DNA of 64,000 nucleotides from the NCBI RefSeq assembly GCF_001039355.2, contig NW_019774914.1, forward strand, positions 62,001 through 126,000. The letters are read 5' to 3'. Source of the DNA: Lingula anatina (Eukaryota; Brachiopoda; Lingulata; Lingulida; Lingulidae). Position numbers and translations under genes: made by a program. Below are positions 1 to 10,298 of the stretch, piece after piece. How positions within the stretch are numbered: the stretch's first letter is position 1; every line of letters begins with the position of its first letter. The notes beneath the pieces were generated by a model. The model did not search any database and was not told where the DNA came from. It saw only the letters and a list, made by a program, of their open reading frames with translations.

Positions 1-654
1 GACACAGTGATCAGAATATAGACAGACTGAATGTGTCTGTATATAATAAATACCTGCTAAAATTTGCATTGGGCAACTTAATGACCTCACAATAACAGAG
101 ATCATCAATAACACATCATATCTGACCTAAAATATACATTCACATTTATAAACTTTCAGTGATGTCTTTTTCTCTTCAGTGATGGCGTATTGTCTTCCAC
201 AATCTCGCTACCTCTACTAGTACCATAACAGTTTCCATGCATATGGGGAAAATCACAAAATTACACACCACAACTGAGGTGAAATATCAATTCACTCTTA
301 AACATTTCTAATGTGTCTATTCATCTTTAGTAACAGAGTATTGTCCAACACAATCTCCTTGCTTTATATACCCTGCCTCTATAGTTTCCATGCATATGGG
401 GAAAATTGATTCTTTGTGTTACCTGGAACCCACATTTGTAGTGTAATTGTACTGTTCCATATAACTGGCTCCACAGGATCTGCTGTGTTTGGAAGTCTTG
501 TTCTGGGTGGTTCTGGCAGCACTCTCTCTCACTCAGTATAAAATTGACCTCTTGGTCTGCCAGCAGCTCTTTACACAATTCCAGAAGTGTATTTGCTAAA
601 AACATAAACGAAATGAGAGTAATTGTTTGCAATGCAACTGGATCATCTCTGTAA
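1..654. repeat. Direct repeat unit, copy A (~650 bp)
   Basis: This segment is repeated in the same orientation at about 3478-4142 with high identity, including the exon-like stretch at 423-595. Internally it carries a shorter duplication: the block ending in tttccatgcatatggggaaa occurs at about 190-255 and again at 340-405. Copy A runs off the left edge of the window, so its true start is unknown. The two copies flank a decayed protease/PHD gene. Confidence 0.75.
423..595 (-). CDS. Candidate exon of unknown protein (duplicated)
   Basis: On the minus strand a 173-nt open stretch is bounded by a TTTTTAG acceptor and a CCAG|GTAACA donor. It encodes about 57 residues starting NTLLELCKELLADQEVNF and ending HYKCGFQ, apparently helical and Cys/Gln-rich. 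The copy at 3917-4089 has the same length, the same splice signals, no stop, and only four amino-acid differences across the exon. Conserved length and open frame in two copies favour a real exon. I do not recognise the family, and no flanking exon was identified, so the gene may be truncated or its other exons may lie outside the window. Confidence 0.4.
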
Positions 655-709
655 CTAGAGGATCAGAGAGGCANACTTATTCCATGCTAATTTGTTTGTT
701 TCTTTTCAG

Positions 710-760
710 TCAAGGCCAGAGCTGGCCAGGAGGACTCAGTAAGGACTGAGAACCTATCAG
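710..760 (+). other. Exon-like unit, copy 1
   Basis: A 51-nt stretch lies between a pyrimidine-rich TTTCAG and a GTTTGT donor. It is similar to 1110-1172, which is also framed by TTTTCAG and GTTTGT. In one frame both encode a peptide containing VRTE. They lie upstream of, and on the same strand as, the C48/PHD remnant and could be duplicated 5' exons of that gene, although no continuous reading frame was established. Confidence 0.25.
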
Positions 761-1109
761 GTTTGTATTAAGGCATCTTGATAATGAGCATATATATTTA
801 TGTCTCCTTGATCTAAGCTGATGTAAGAAATAAGATCTGTCCTTTAAAAGAATGGAACAAACTCAAGTGTGATGTTTGAAATTTGGCCGATGATGGCCGC
901 TTTTATTGGCAGTCCCATTAATAAAAAGAAATAAAGCGTATTATTAATAAACATTGAATAATGTTGATAGAATATACCTGGTTCCCTCATTTTATGTTCC
1001 ATGCCGTATTAAGCAATTTTCTTTCTTTTAGATCAGCACATTTTTTCCAAAACAGAAGCCCCTAGGAGAAAATGGTTGTTGTTTAGTATGCAAGTCTTTT
1101 TTTTTTCAG

Positions 1110-1172
1110 CTGAGGCCAGAGCTGACCATGCAGGACCCAGTAAGGACTGAGGACCAAGAGAGGATACAGGAG
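1110..1172 (+). other. Exon-like unit, copy 2
   Basis: This is a diverged copy of the 710-760 unit with an acceptor-like polypyrimidine tract ending CAG and a following GTTTGT. An open frame beginning MQDPVRTEDQERIQEV covers it and reads on past the putative donor to 1325. Copy number and splice-like edges suggest duplicated exons of one gene. Confidence 0.25.
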
Positions 1173-1630
1173 GTTTGTAAAAAGGAGGTTTGTAATGTGA
1201 TTTATGAGCAGTGGCAAAAAGGTCCCAAAATCATTGAAACCAATTTTTTCCATGAAATTGCAATGTTGCTGGTCTTCTTGAGCACTTGGTTGACTGAAAT
1301 CTTTGGTAAAACTATTCAAGAATAAAGTGTGGCATTTGCCTCACCTGATAACGAGTTTAGGGACATGAAAGCTTAACAAATAAACCCAAATTAAGAAGAT
1401 CTAAGAAAAATCCCCTTACTGCCACTAAAAGTAATCTGCGACAAAGCTTTGAAAAATAATATACATTTCTTGAATGAGTTAAGTATCAGGTTAACACTTT
1501 AATGTTATTGGCAATACAAGTTAAATACCCCTCGGTTTTGTTAATGTACTGGTGTAAATGAATTGAGTTATTTGTATTATTCAATATTTTTATGGGATTG
1601 CTCATTTTAATATCTTGCTTTGCATTTTAG

Positions 1631-2460
1631 ATAAGACTGAAGAAGAGGATTATAAGGCCCTTAATGGTGAGGGCAAGGTAGGTATGAAAAGAAAAGGTAA
1701 CGTCCCTTCCTTATCACTTAAACGGAGAAAAATCCTTTCATGCAGTAGGTATGAAATTTCTTCTAAAACAATATTAAGTCAAAGACATGCCTGGTTGACT
1801 AGAGATGAAATAGACTTAGTCTATGGAATTTTATCAGATATGTTTCCAAAGGTAGAGAGCTTTCATGGTACTTGTGCCCTAGAGTTTGTTAAAAATGGTC
1901 ATATCTTATCCACTCCCACTTCTTCACTTGTGCAGATAGTTAATCTTAACTCCCATTGGCTTACTCTTTCCAACATTAATAGCAATATTAGCAATTGTGT
2001 TCAAATTCCAGACCTGGCCCCAGATTGAAGGGTAAGATTGCTGAGATTGTTGCCTCATTGCTTTTTGCTCCATCCAAGGAAATTGTTTTGGAGCATAAAG
2101 ACGTTCAGGAGCAAACTGGTGATAATGACAGTGGTCTTTTTGCCATTGCTGTGCTTTGGAACAAGACCCGAGGACTTCATTTGGGAGCAAAGGGCAATTA
2201 GAAAACATCCCAGCAAGTGTTTTGAAAGGGGTAGTTTGGAAATGTCCCCATATAGATCAGAGAACAGCCACCATACAAGACCAAAATTGTCTAAATTTCT
2301 AATATATTGTCATTGTGGGCAGGTCTATGACAGAAACCAGGACTGGATTGAATGTGAAGACTGCCTGCAATGGTTCCATGTCAAGTGTGAAGGGATCCAG
2401 TCATCTGCCCTGGAGAATCTACAGCAAACATTGGCAGCGTCGCAACTGCTCTTAGGGTGG
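1631..2460 (+). pseudogene. Decayed C48/Ulp1-like protease plus PHD-finger gene
   Basis: After a TTTTAG acceptor at 1629-1630 the frame reads DKTEEEDYKAL, a basic stretch, then WLTRDEIDLVYGIL and LNSHWLTLSN. This resembles the helical lead and the catalytic-His strand of Ulp1/C48-type proteases found in many repetitive invertebrate genes. The frame stops at 2028. The family pattern resumes in another frame (KIAEIVASLL, then NDSGLFAIAV near 2128-2160), where the usual catalytic Cys before Gly is Ser, and shifts again into WEQRAIRKHPSKCFERG followed by a PHD finger (CHCGQVYD, WIECEDCLQWFH, CEGIQ; 2311-2400). Two frameshifts and the Cys-to-Ser change mark it as non-functional. Probably of transposon origin; the exact element is not known. 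Confidence 0.55.
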
Positions 2461-2584
2461 TATTCTATAGAGCTGAAATCTGTCAGATAGACACATCATA
2501 CAAGTTGGGAAAGATTCTTGCTAAGTGCGATCATTGCAATTAGCTTAAATTGCTGATCGCGTTACTGAGGAGAAGGTATGCATG

Positions 2585-2700
2585 TACGACAGAAACCAGG
2601 ACTGGATTGAATGTGCAAACTGACTGCAATCAATTAAAGTGCATCTCAAGTGTGAAAGGATCCAGTCATCCACCCTGGAGAATCTATAGCAGTCACGTTG
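2585..2700 (+). pseudogene. Second, degraded copy of the PHD segment
   Basis: The block acagaaaccaggactggatt, at about 2330, recurs about 258 bp downstream and continues through the ggatccagtcatc and ctggagaatcta blocks. This second copy has an in-frame stop where the first has CLQWFH and carries small insertions. It is a local tandem duplication of the PHD-finger coding region that has since decayed. Confidence 0.6.
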
Positions 2701-3065
2701 TATTTGAACATAAAAATCACAGAATATTTATTTATGCCAAATTGTATTTATGGTAATGACATAAAAGTCACTTTTAGTTTCCATAAAGTATGTCATGTAA
2801 CTCAGACAAATAAAATACTTCACTGAAAGGAATTACTGTTTTTAGCTTTCTGAATATAACTCAAATGTGTTGACATCAGTCTTCATCTTTCCAGCAGCAG
2901 GCAACAAGACCATAAAACCAAATATTTGTGTTCAAGAAACAATGGAAATCACAGATAAAGTAGCACCTGTCCAAAGCTGGGACATTATGGAGTCATGAAC
3001 AGTAAGTAAAACATAAACACTCTCCACAAATATTATCATTGCTATATCACACTATGGGACTTTAC

Positions 3066-3240
3066 AACCTTTGAACCATGAAACCTCAGACAAGTGAACC
3101 TTCTGACTAGCAAACCTTTGGAACAGCTGGACATTGGCATCATCAAACTATCAGACCAATGAACCTTCTGACTAGTGAATCTTTTGAACCATTGGATCTT
3201 GGCAACATCCAACTATCAGACCAATGAACCTTCTGACTAC
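3066..3240. repeat. 65-bp tandem repeat, ~3 copies
   Basis: The block gaaccttctgacta starts at 3096, 3161 and 3226, a regular 65-bp period. Flanking text such as aactatcagaccaat is shared between copies. Confidence 0.8.
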
Positions 3241-3477
3241 TGTCATGCACCTGACAAATCATTTAACAATGAACTTATAATAATTTCATAAATTCACAAA
3301 ATGAAAATTATATTTAGTAATTAAAATAAATATCAGAATCAGAAACACAGACAGACAAACATATCTACATTGCTATTTCAATTTGATGTACTCAAAATAA
3401 AAAAAATTAAAAAACAAAAATACAGTTTATCAATTATAGGATAAACAACAGATGTGTCACAAAGTGCTGACTAGGGC

Positions 3478-4142
3478 AATGACATCGAACAGACAGTGAT
3501 CAGAATATAAACAGACTGAAAGTGTCTGTATATAATAAATATGTCATAAAACTTGCAATTGCAACTTAATACCTCACAATAACAGAGATCATCTATAACA
3601 CATTATATATTACCTGAAATATATATTCACATTTAAACATTTTCACTGGTGCTCTTTTCTCTTCAGTGATGGCTTATTGTCTACCACAATCTCACTGTAT
3701 ATACTACCTCTACTAGTACTGTAACAGTTTCCATGCATATGGGGAAAATTATAATAACACATCACAACTGAGCTGAAATAGCAATTCACTTTTAAACATT
3801 TCCATTGTGTCTATTTGTCTTCAGTGATAGAGAATTGTCCAACACAATCTCCTTGCTTTATATACCCAGCCTCTATAGATTCCATGCATATGGGGGAAAT
3901 TGATTCTTTGTGTTACCTGGAACCCACATTTGTTGTGTAATTGTACTGTTCCATATAACTGGCTCCACAGGATCTGCCGTGTTTGGAAGTCTTGTTCTGG
4001 GTGGTTCTGGCAGCACTTTCTCTCACTCAGGATAAAATTGACCTCTTGGTCTGCCAGCAGTTCTTGATACAATTCCAGAAGTGTATTTGCTAAAAATACA
4101 GATGAAATGAGTGTTTGCAATGCAACTGGATTACCTCTGTAA
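3478..4142. repeat. Direct repeat unit, copy B (~660 bp)
   Basis: This is the second copy of the unit at 1-654, in direct orientation about 3.49 kb away. Similarity begins near the cagtgatcagaatata block and fades after the caatgcaactggatt block. It contains the second exon-like stretch. Confidence 0.75.
3917..4089 (-). CDS. Candidate exon of unknown protein (second copy)
   Basis: This has the same 173-nt length, TTTTTAG acceptor and CCAG|GTAACA donor as the exon-like stretch at 423-595. It encodes NTLLELYQELLADQEVNF onward with no stop. Substitutions relative to copy A include CK to YQ, E to K, Q to R and Y to N. Function unknown; either a tandemly duplicated exon or a duplicated gene fragment. 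Confidence 0.4.
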
Positions 4143-4466
4143 TATGGTACAAACTATTATTAGGAACCATCTAATGATATATTATTCATATATATAGGAT
4201 TCTTTTGTAAGATGCACAATATCATTTTTGTATTGAAGTGACATACTTGATATTGATATCTTGATAATGCTCACATGTAATGATGATCAAATTAAAATAT
4301 AAGTATTCTTTTTGTGTTTTGAGCACTCAATGACAATAAAACTTATATTTATCTGCTATCTTCAAGAAGTCCAGTCACCTGTTTACAATGGCTGTCCTGT
4401 CTCTGGCTGTTCATTCATCCAACATCCTAAACAAGTCACATCCCGTGTCTTGCACAACTGGGTGAG

Positions 4467-4720
4467 ATGAAGCTGTTCCTGTTGCTGCCTTTTTATGTCT
4501 GCTTCTTACAAAATACACATCCCCCATGTCCAGCCAGGTAAAGTCAGTTCACCTCGAAGAAACCATGTTGTATGGAGACTGGAGCTAGAAAAAGATACCA
4601 AAGATTATACGAATGAAGTGACATATATTATCTTAATAAAAAGACAGAACTCTGACAGTCCACAAGAGCCAGCAGAATATTATACCTATAATATACTGCC
4701 AAATGTCCACCTAATATGAC
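4467..4720 (+). pseudogene. Possible secreted-protein fragment with signal peptide
   Basis: An ATG at 4467 opens MKLFLLLPFYVCFLQNTHPP, a typical hydrophobic secretion signal, but this frame stops near 4539. The next frame is open from 4495 to 4719 and reads VVWRLELEKDTKDYTNEVTY then EPAEYYTYNILPN, which loosely resembles a fibronectin-III or Ig-like beta sandwich. A single-base shift near 4530 would join them, so this is either a frameshifted remnant, two exons of an unseen gene, or chance. No further domain was identified up to 5.2 kb. Confidence 0.25.
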
Positions 4721-5275
4721 AGACATCACAGTTGTGGTGACTGAACAGAGAAAAATTTAAAATCTTTTGGAGGCTGCTGGGCACAAATGTGACTGGTATA
4801 ACTGTCACAATCTTAAACTGATCAAAGTTAAAGAAACAGAACTCTGCCAAATCTTCTGGGATTTTTGAGAAATTTGCACACAAATTGCCTATAAACAATG
4901 GCTGTAATAATCTGGGATAAGTATATCAGTTTACTGTGCCTTGTTAAAGAACATTTATTTTTGTAAGGAATAACATTAGAAAAGTGAAAAAAAATTATAT
5001 AAATTTAAAGGAAACACAAAATATGATAACTGGTTTGTTGATCTACAATGGAAGGATAGAAGACAAATTATCTATTGTAACAGGACTTGTAAAACAAAAC
5101 CAAGCAATAATTTTGTGCACTACCTGCAAGGAGGTGTTTTTGGCATGGTGATGGGTGATGGTGGGTAATGACCACTGCTCCAACTTGGGTTGAATACATA
5201 TCATCTGTTATGACCTGGTCCCGTGGGTCTCACTCGCCATGTGCTTCTTTCACACTCGTTCCCATTACCACGTCA

Positions 5276-5470
5276 TCCACCAGGTACTAATGGTTTGTGT
5301 GCTGTGATGATCTTGACCTTTGGAGCACCCTGTAGGTATATTCTCATCCTGTTCTTTGTCCATCTTATGGCCAATGCATCCTTTTCAGTTTGTGAATATT
5401 TCTTCTCTGTTTCTGTCAGTGCTCTGCTTATGAGCTGAATGGGTTGAAGTCCTTTGTCCATTTCTTGGAA
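5276..5470 (-). mobile_element. Ty3/Gypsy-like RNase H fragment
   Basis: The minus frame contains PIQLISRALTETEKKYSQTE, then KDALAIRW, YLQGAPKVKIIT and HKPLV. This is the RNase H start region that follows reverse transcriptase in Ty3/Gypsy polyproteins (ISR.L...E..YSQ.E...LA). The usual ITDHKPL has become ITAHKPL and the frame ends soon after. No LTR or other pol domain was identified around it. It is a short fossil. Confidence 0.65.
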
Positions 5471-5555
5471 CAAAGACACATGACACTGTACAACAACTGT
5501 CCAATTGTGTGCGTGAGCTGGAAAAAAAAAGAGAAACACTCATTATAAACATTTA

Positions 5556-5686
5556 ACAGGCCTGTAGCCAGCAATTTCAAAAGGTTTTTTTTTTTTCATA
5601 AAAAAGTGGACCTTTTACCATGAAACAATTGTGCACCTAAATAAAAATTTACCCAGAGGGAACCTTTACCTGGCTAAAAGGGCAGT
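5556..5686. repeat. Dispersed 'CAGGCCTGTAGCCAG' repeat, copy 1
   Basis: It starts acaggcctgtagccagcaat and is clearly related to 51436-51595, sharing ggaccttttaccatgaaac and tttacccagaggg. This copy lacks the inverted end (ctggctacgggcctgt) found in the other. A weaker relative starts near 33603. Confidence 0.7.
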
Positions 5687-5699
5687 TCGCTCGCATGTT

Positions 5700-6710
5700 T
5701 TAACTGGCAGTGGTCCTGGGCAAAGTCAAACTTGGCTGCTTTCTCCTATTCACAGTTACTTGTTCTTTCAAAAAATTGCTTATATACATGTCTGATGTTT
5801 TGCCATGACTTGATGTAAAAAATTCAAACTTAGAATAACCATGCAATGATATCAGTGTTATTGAAAAAATGCTGGGATAGTCACTGAAAGTATGTGCTCT
5901 GCAAAATGAGCACCTCAAAACTGATCATGCCCGGCTGCATGGATCAAGGGCGTACAATTTTTTGGCCAACCATGATATTATTTTCTATAAATTTAGTGAT
6001 TTTTCACAGAATATAATCAAATTCCTCTGCCAGTTAAAGTCACCTCTATGTACAAATCCTATGTATCAATTGTATACGCACCATTGTTCTGACACCCCAT
6101 CTTGCATACTTTTATTGAACTGAGGTAAAAAGTCCATTTAATTGTCCATTTAACTGAAACTTCCTTTACCTCTGAATTGGAGTGTTAAGTGGCCTTTAAC
6201 TCTAATGAAGCCTTTGTCTTGAGAGTATCAAACCCACTCTCACTGACGACATTTATCTCAGGTAAAAATCTACATGTGTTTTACTTTCAAAGAGCAGCTC
6301 CCACAGACCTAGGGGCACTAGATAAAATCTGGATCCCAGGTTTAATAAGGAGCTAGAGAAACAAAGGAAGTTTTTTTTTCTGCAAAGCTTCAAAGAAATC
6401 TGACACGGACTTGATCCAGCTTAACCCTCCAAACTAACAAGGTGACATGGGCAATTTTCACAAACAAATAATTAAACTTAAATGTATCAGAGCTCAGCTG
6501 GACAGAAACAGCAGAGACAGAGACATTGTCAAAGCATCAGAAAACTGCTCCACATAAGCCAACTGCATGCCATCTAGCCTCAACATAGGAAAGATAAGTC
6601 AGCCACTGTCAGACAGCGACAGACTTGGAGTCCTCACTTCAAGGTTTAGACCGTCCAAGGAATGGAAAGCGCCGTTAAGAGAGTCAAGTGACAAAAGACG
6701 GGTGCGCTTT
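5700..6710. other. Non-coding, nothing recognised
   Basis: Both strands were read. Only short chance ORFs are present, with no domain, tRNA shape or strong repeat. The segment ends at the 16-bp repeat array that begins at 6711. Confidence 0.6.
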
Positions 6711-6827
6711 GCTATGCCGAAGGTTCGCTATGCCGAAGGTTCGCTGTGCCGAGGGTTCGCTATGCCAAAGGTTCGCTGTGCCGAGGGTTCGCTGAGCCGA
6801 AGGTTCGCTATGCCGAGGGTTCGCTAT
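6711..6827 (+). repeat. 16-bp tandem array, left end of MULE
   Basis: Seven full 16-bp units (start positions 6711, 6727, 6743, 6759, 6775, 6791, 6807) plus a five-base partial. Consensus is GCTRTGCCGARGGTTC. The array is cut by a MITE at 6828 and resumes after it (7168-7218) as degraded units. Confidence 0.9.
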
Positions 6828-7167
6828 CACTAGTGGGCTGGAATTGGTCTTAAAGTGCAATTTAAGTTCACAAGTGATCTTACACGATCTTAAAAATTAC
6901 AGCAGTAGTCTTAAAATGGACTGAATCTGCTTTTAAGATCAAAAATGATCTAACATCTACTTAAGTGGTCAAGCAGTTTCCTCCCCTCACAATGGGGGAT
7001 ACCTCCCCTCACAATAGAGGACACCTCTGCTCACAATAGGAGAATGTGTAAGGGGAGACAATTTAATTGTCTGTTAGACCAGAAATAGTCTTACTCATGG
7101 TTTAAGATCAAGTAAGACTATTTGTGAACTTAAATTGCACTTTAAGACCAATTCAAGCCCACTAGTG
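6828..7167. mobile_element. 340-bp MITE inside the left array
   Basis: The ends are inverted repeats beginning CACTAGTGGGCTGGAATTGG and matching over more than 40 bp with few mismatches. TAT lies on both sides (6825-6827 and 7168-7170). Because the target is a periodic array (..gcTATgccg..), the duplication can be read directly: one TAT belongs to each half-unit. The interior shows inverted and direct copies of short motifs (cttaaa, cctcccctcacaat). No coding capacity. Confidence 0.9.
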
Positions 7168-7218
7168 TATGCCGATTGTTTATATTTTGTGCCGAAAGGT
7201 TCGCTGCGTCGAAGCCAT
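7168..7218 (+). repeat. Remnant of 16-bp array after the MITE
   Basis: This begins with the duplicated TAT then gccga, and includes gtgccgaaaggttcgctgcg. It continues the array with mutated units and a short AT-rich interruption. Confidence 0.7.
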
Positions 7219-8865
7219 CGTAGAGTTAGATAGCCCATACTTTGAAGAAAATATTTTGAAAAAATACCTTTTTTTTATTAAAATAATATATAAAAGCATT
7301 ACTAGCCTTTAATACTACAAAGAACATGCATTACACACTATATTTTCTGCATATATAATTGCGTATTTTTATATACAATTACGTAAACATACAAGTTTAT
7401 TCTGTGTGTTAAATATAAATTAAATAATATATCAGTTAAATTGATTTTTGAGTAAAAGCCTTCATTCATTTTGCCAGGCGATATAGGCCTACGATCAATT
7501 TTGTGGCAAGTGTAATATAAGCTTCCTTATATATGGGGGCAAATCGTTTCATTGTTGTTTTCAGTCGTGTACTTTTTTAATTTAATCAATTTCTTTTTCT
7601 AGGTAATCCTATGGGGATGTATTTAGTTCAACAGAGCACGTGCGTGCCCAAGCCATATTATAATCGCATGCGCTTTTAAGATTACAATTTATACTAATAC
7701 CAAAAATATTGATACACTAATTTTCGCATTGAGTTTTTTTTTAATTTAAGAAGGTTTAAGAATAGTGACAGTTTGTGTTTTTAGATCGTTTGAGAATGCG
7801 ACTGTCCCTAAACTTCTGTGTTATTCTTTCGGAAATAATACTTAACGCTTTTCATCTTTTCTGTTATGTTAAATTATATTTTGTATTGTGTTTTGTTATA
7901 TAATAATTCTGCTGTTTGAAACTCATAAAGGCAAATGGTAATGCTGACCGGTTATTGTTTATTTTAAACTTAACATTATATATATTTCGATAGGAATGTT
8001 TTGGCGTTCCGAAAAGGAACGAAAGTCGCACGGACTTTCGATATTAATCAGACTTCGTACAGTGCCATTTGCCTGGCGCAACCGACTCTAACTTTTTTTA
8101 ATAAGTTCTCCATGCTGTGCAGCTGCTCGATTTGTTTATGTAATGCTATAACATAAGATAAATTTGCTTCATTTTCTGAATTTCAGTTAACCATTCAGTG
8201 TTGCTCTGCTTCACTCATCGCCGTTTTGATTAATAGAGATTCGTTATTTTTAAACTTGGTATGTTTAGTTAGACGCCGACTTTTAAGGTTTATAAGCTTC
8301 TTTCAGTAGTATATTTGTCTTATCTGCCAAAAATAGTCAAACTATTTTAGTTTTCAGAGGATACTAGAATAATTGCTATAACCGTAATTTTGTGGTAAAG
8401 AGAATTCATTTACTTCTATGGGCTGTTAAACTTCTATTGTGAAATATGAATCTCTTACGAAGAGTTGTTATCCTTTAAATATTAAGTCTACATCGTTGTT
8501 TATTACATTTAACTTTTGCTATTATTATATCGGTAGCGGTCCCTTCCTCCACACACACAACAAACACATAGCATTATAACTTACGAACTAAAGATAAATT
8601 TTATTGAATTCAAAAGTGTTTGCCAGTAGTGAAATTTCCAAGCTTTGGTTATAGGTACACTGAATACAAATAGTACTATTTTTATAATTCGTGCCATTTC
8701 TACTCAAATATATTCTTTCTCGTATTCACTGACAAGGTGGCTTAAGTGAGATGAAGATGCCTGATGTGTACAGCGTAGATTATTATAGATTAAAAAAAGG
8801 AACAACTTTATTCCAACCCATACGTATGCTGAAATTGGTTAACATAGATGTGTCTTGATACTAAG
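7219..8865. other. MULE left internal region, non-coding
   Basis: AT-rich DNA with no convincing ORF. At about 7999-8045 there are two adjacent small hairpin-capable palindromes (gttccgaaaaggaac and cgaaagtcgcacggactttcg). Confidence 0.6.
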
Positions 8866-8869
8866 AATA

Positions 8870-9640
8870 AACACCGACACTAAATTTGACCTATAATGCT
8901 GCCAACTCTTGTAGTATCAAGGCAAAATATTGGGTAATATGTTACGGCAAAACGATATACACAAAACACCTGTTACAATGTACTACCGTAACAAACATAA
9001 CTCTCTGAAACATATAGGCCTACACTGTACTATATTACATTCTGTTGATTATAAAAATAGAAACCGACCTACATTGCTGCCTGCCAGCCAACTGATCGTA
9101 TCAAAGCAAAATATTCGGTAGATATTTTACGGCAACATGATATACACAAAACACATTTTGCAACCGTAACAAACTTAGTTCTCTGAAACATATATAGTGC
9201 ACTATATTACACTCTGTTGATTATAAAAATAAAAAACGACACCAAATTCGACCTACATTGCTGCAAAACACTTGTCACTAGCTAACAAACTTAACTCTCT
9301 GAAACATATAGGCCTACACTGTACTATATTACATTCTGTTGATTATAAAAATAGAAACCGACCTACATTACTGCCTGTCAGCCAACTCTCTTCGTATTAA
9401 AGCAAAATATTCGGTAGATTTACGGGAACATGTTATACACAAAACACATTTTGCTACCGTTACAATCTTAGTTCTCTGAAACATATATAGTGCACTATAT
9501 TACATTATGTTGATTATAAAAATAAAAAACGACACCAAATTCGACCTACATTGCTGCCCGCTAACTTTCTTTCAAACAACCACACCCATTACCGTAACAA
9601 ACTTAGTTGTCTGAAACATATAGTATATTACACTATTTCC
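8870..9640. repeat. Tandem repeat block in MULE, ~295-bp higher-order unit
   Basis: The accgtaacaaac/ctctgaaacatata motif recurs at about 8985, 9163, 9280, 9457 and 9591. Spacings alternate about 177 and 117-134 bp, giving a composite period of about 295 bp. Each unit ends with a ttctgttgattataaaaata block followed by cgacctacattgctgc. Confidence 0.8.
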
Positions 9641-10292
9641 CTTGCCAATTTTTAAGCCGGAGTCTGCCAAATAACATGAACACATACAACATACTGCAAT
9701 ATTTGGAAAACTAAAAAGCATGAAAAGCCATTGTAATGTCATTTAACTGAAATAAGCAAGAAGAGAGACGACAGAGAGAGACTATCGCTTACTTCCTTCA
9801 TATGTAAACAGAGACTTCGGAAGATCTTCGAGCCTTTCCCAGCCTGCCTGCCTGCCTGCCTGCCTGACCCTTAACCCGTGGATACATCTGGAGGTGACAA
9901 CGATGTTCTATCCACTTAAATGACAGGACTCCAACCTTAGTCTCTTTTTCAAGCCTACTGCAATGATAAAACATATCAATACCGTAAAAATGCGATCACC
10001 GCACCTATTACTTTTACAAGTAATCTCATATATGCTACTGGACACAACAAATTTAAGTCAAAGCTCGACGCATAAAAAGGACGTAGGTTAAACGCTAGCA
10101 CCGCACTTGTAACTACTGAATGATATCTTTAAAAGCAGCTGAACATATAAAGCGGGCGACATCAGGCCTAAAGACAACTAAATAAAGCTATAAGGCTTGG
10201 GGCATAAAACGTAACATAAATGCATTATAACGAGATCACCGCAACTGCTAATATTTCGTTAAATCGTCATAACATTTTGTGAAACCGTACCT
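9641..10292. other. Non-coding 3' flank of transposase
   Basis: This includes a (CTGC/TGCC)n run at about 9843-9866 and otherwise unremarkable AT-rich sequence. It lies downstream of the minus-strand transposase stop. Confidence 0.6.
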
Positions 10293-10298
10293 TTTATT
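10293..10298 (-). promoter_or_regulatory. AATAAA polyadenylation hexamer overlapping the stop
   Basis: On the minus strand the last codon and stop read GAATAAA, so an AATAAA hexamer overlaps the TAA stop of the transposase. Whether it is the signal actually used cannot be seen. Confidence 0.35.

Noticed and set aside
1-4142. LTR retrotransposon with the two ~650-bp units as LTRs
   Set aside because: No gag/pol, primer site or polypurine tract between them, the units contain an exon-like frame, and the interior is a C48/PHD remnant. A local duplication explains it better.
6711-6827. Possible CRISPR array
   Set aside because: Repeats are 16 bp and contiguous with no spacers, and the DNA is animal.
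6567-6833. Forward ORF reading MPKVRYAEGSL repeats
   Set aside because: It is translation of the 16-bp DNA array; the minus-strand mirror at 18925-19203 is the same effect.
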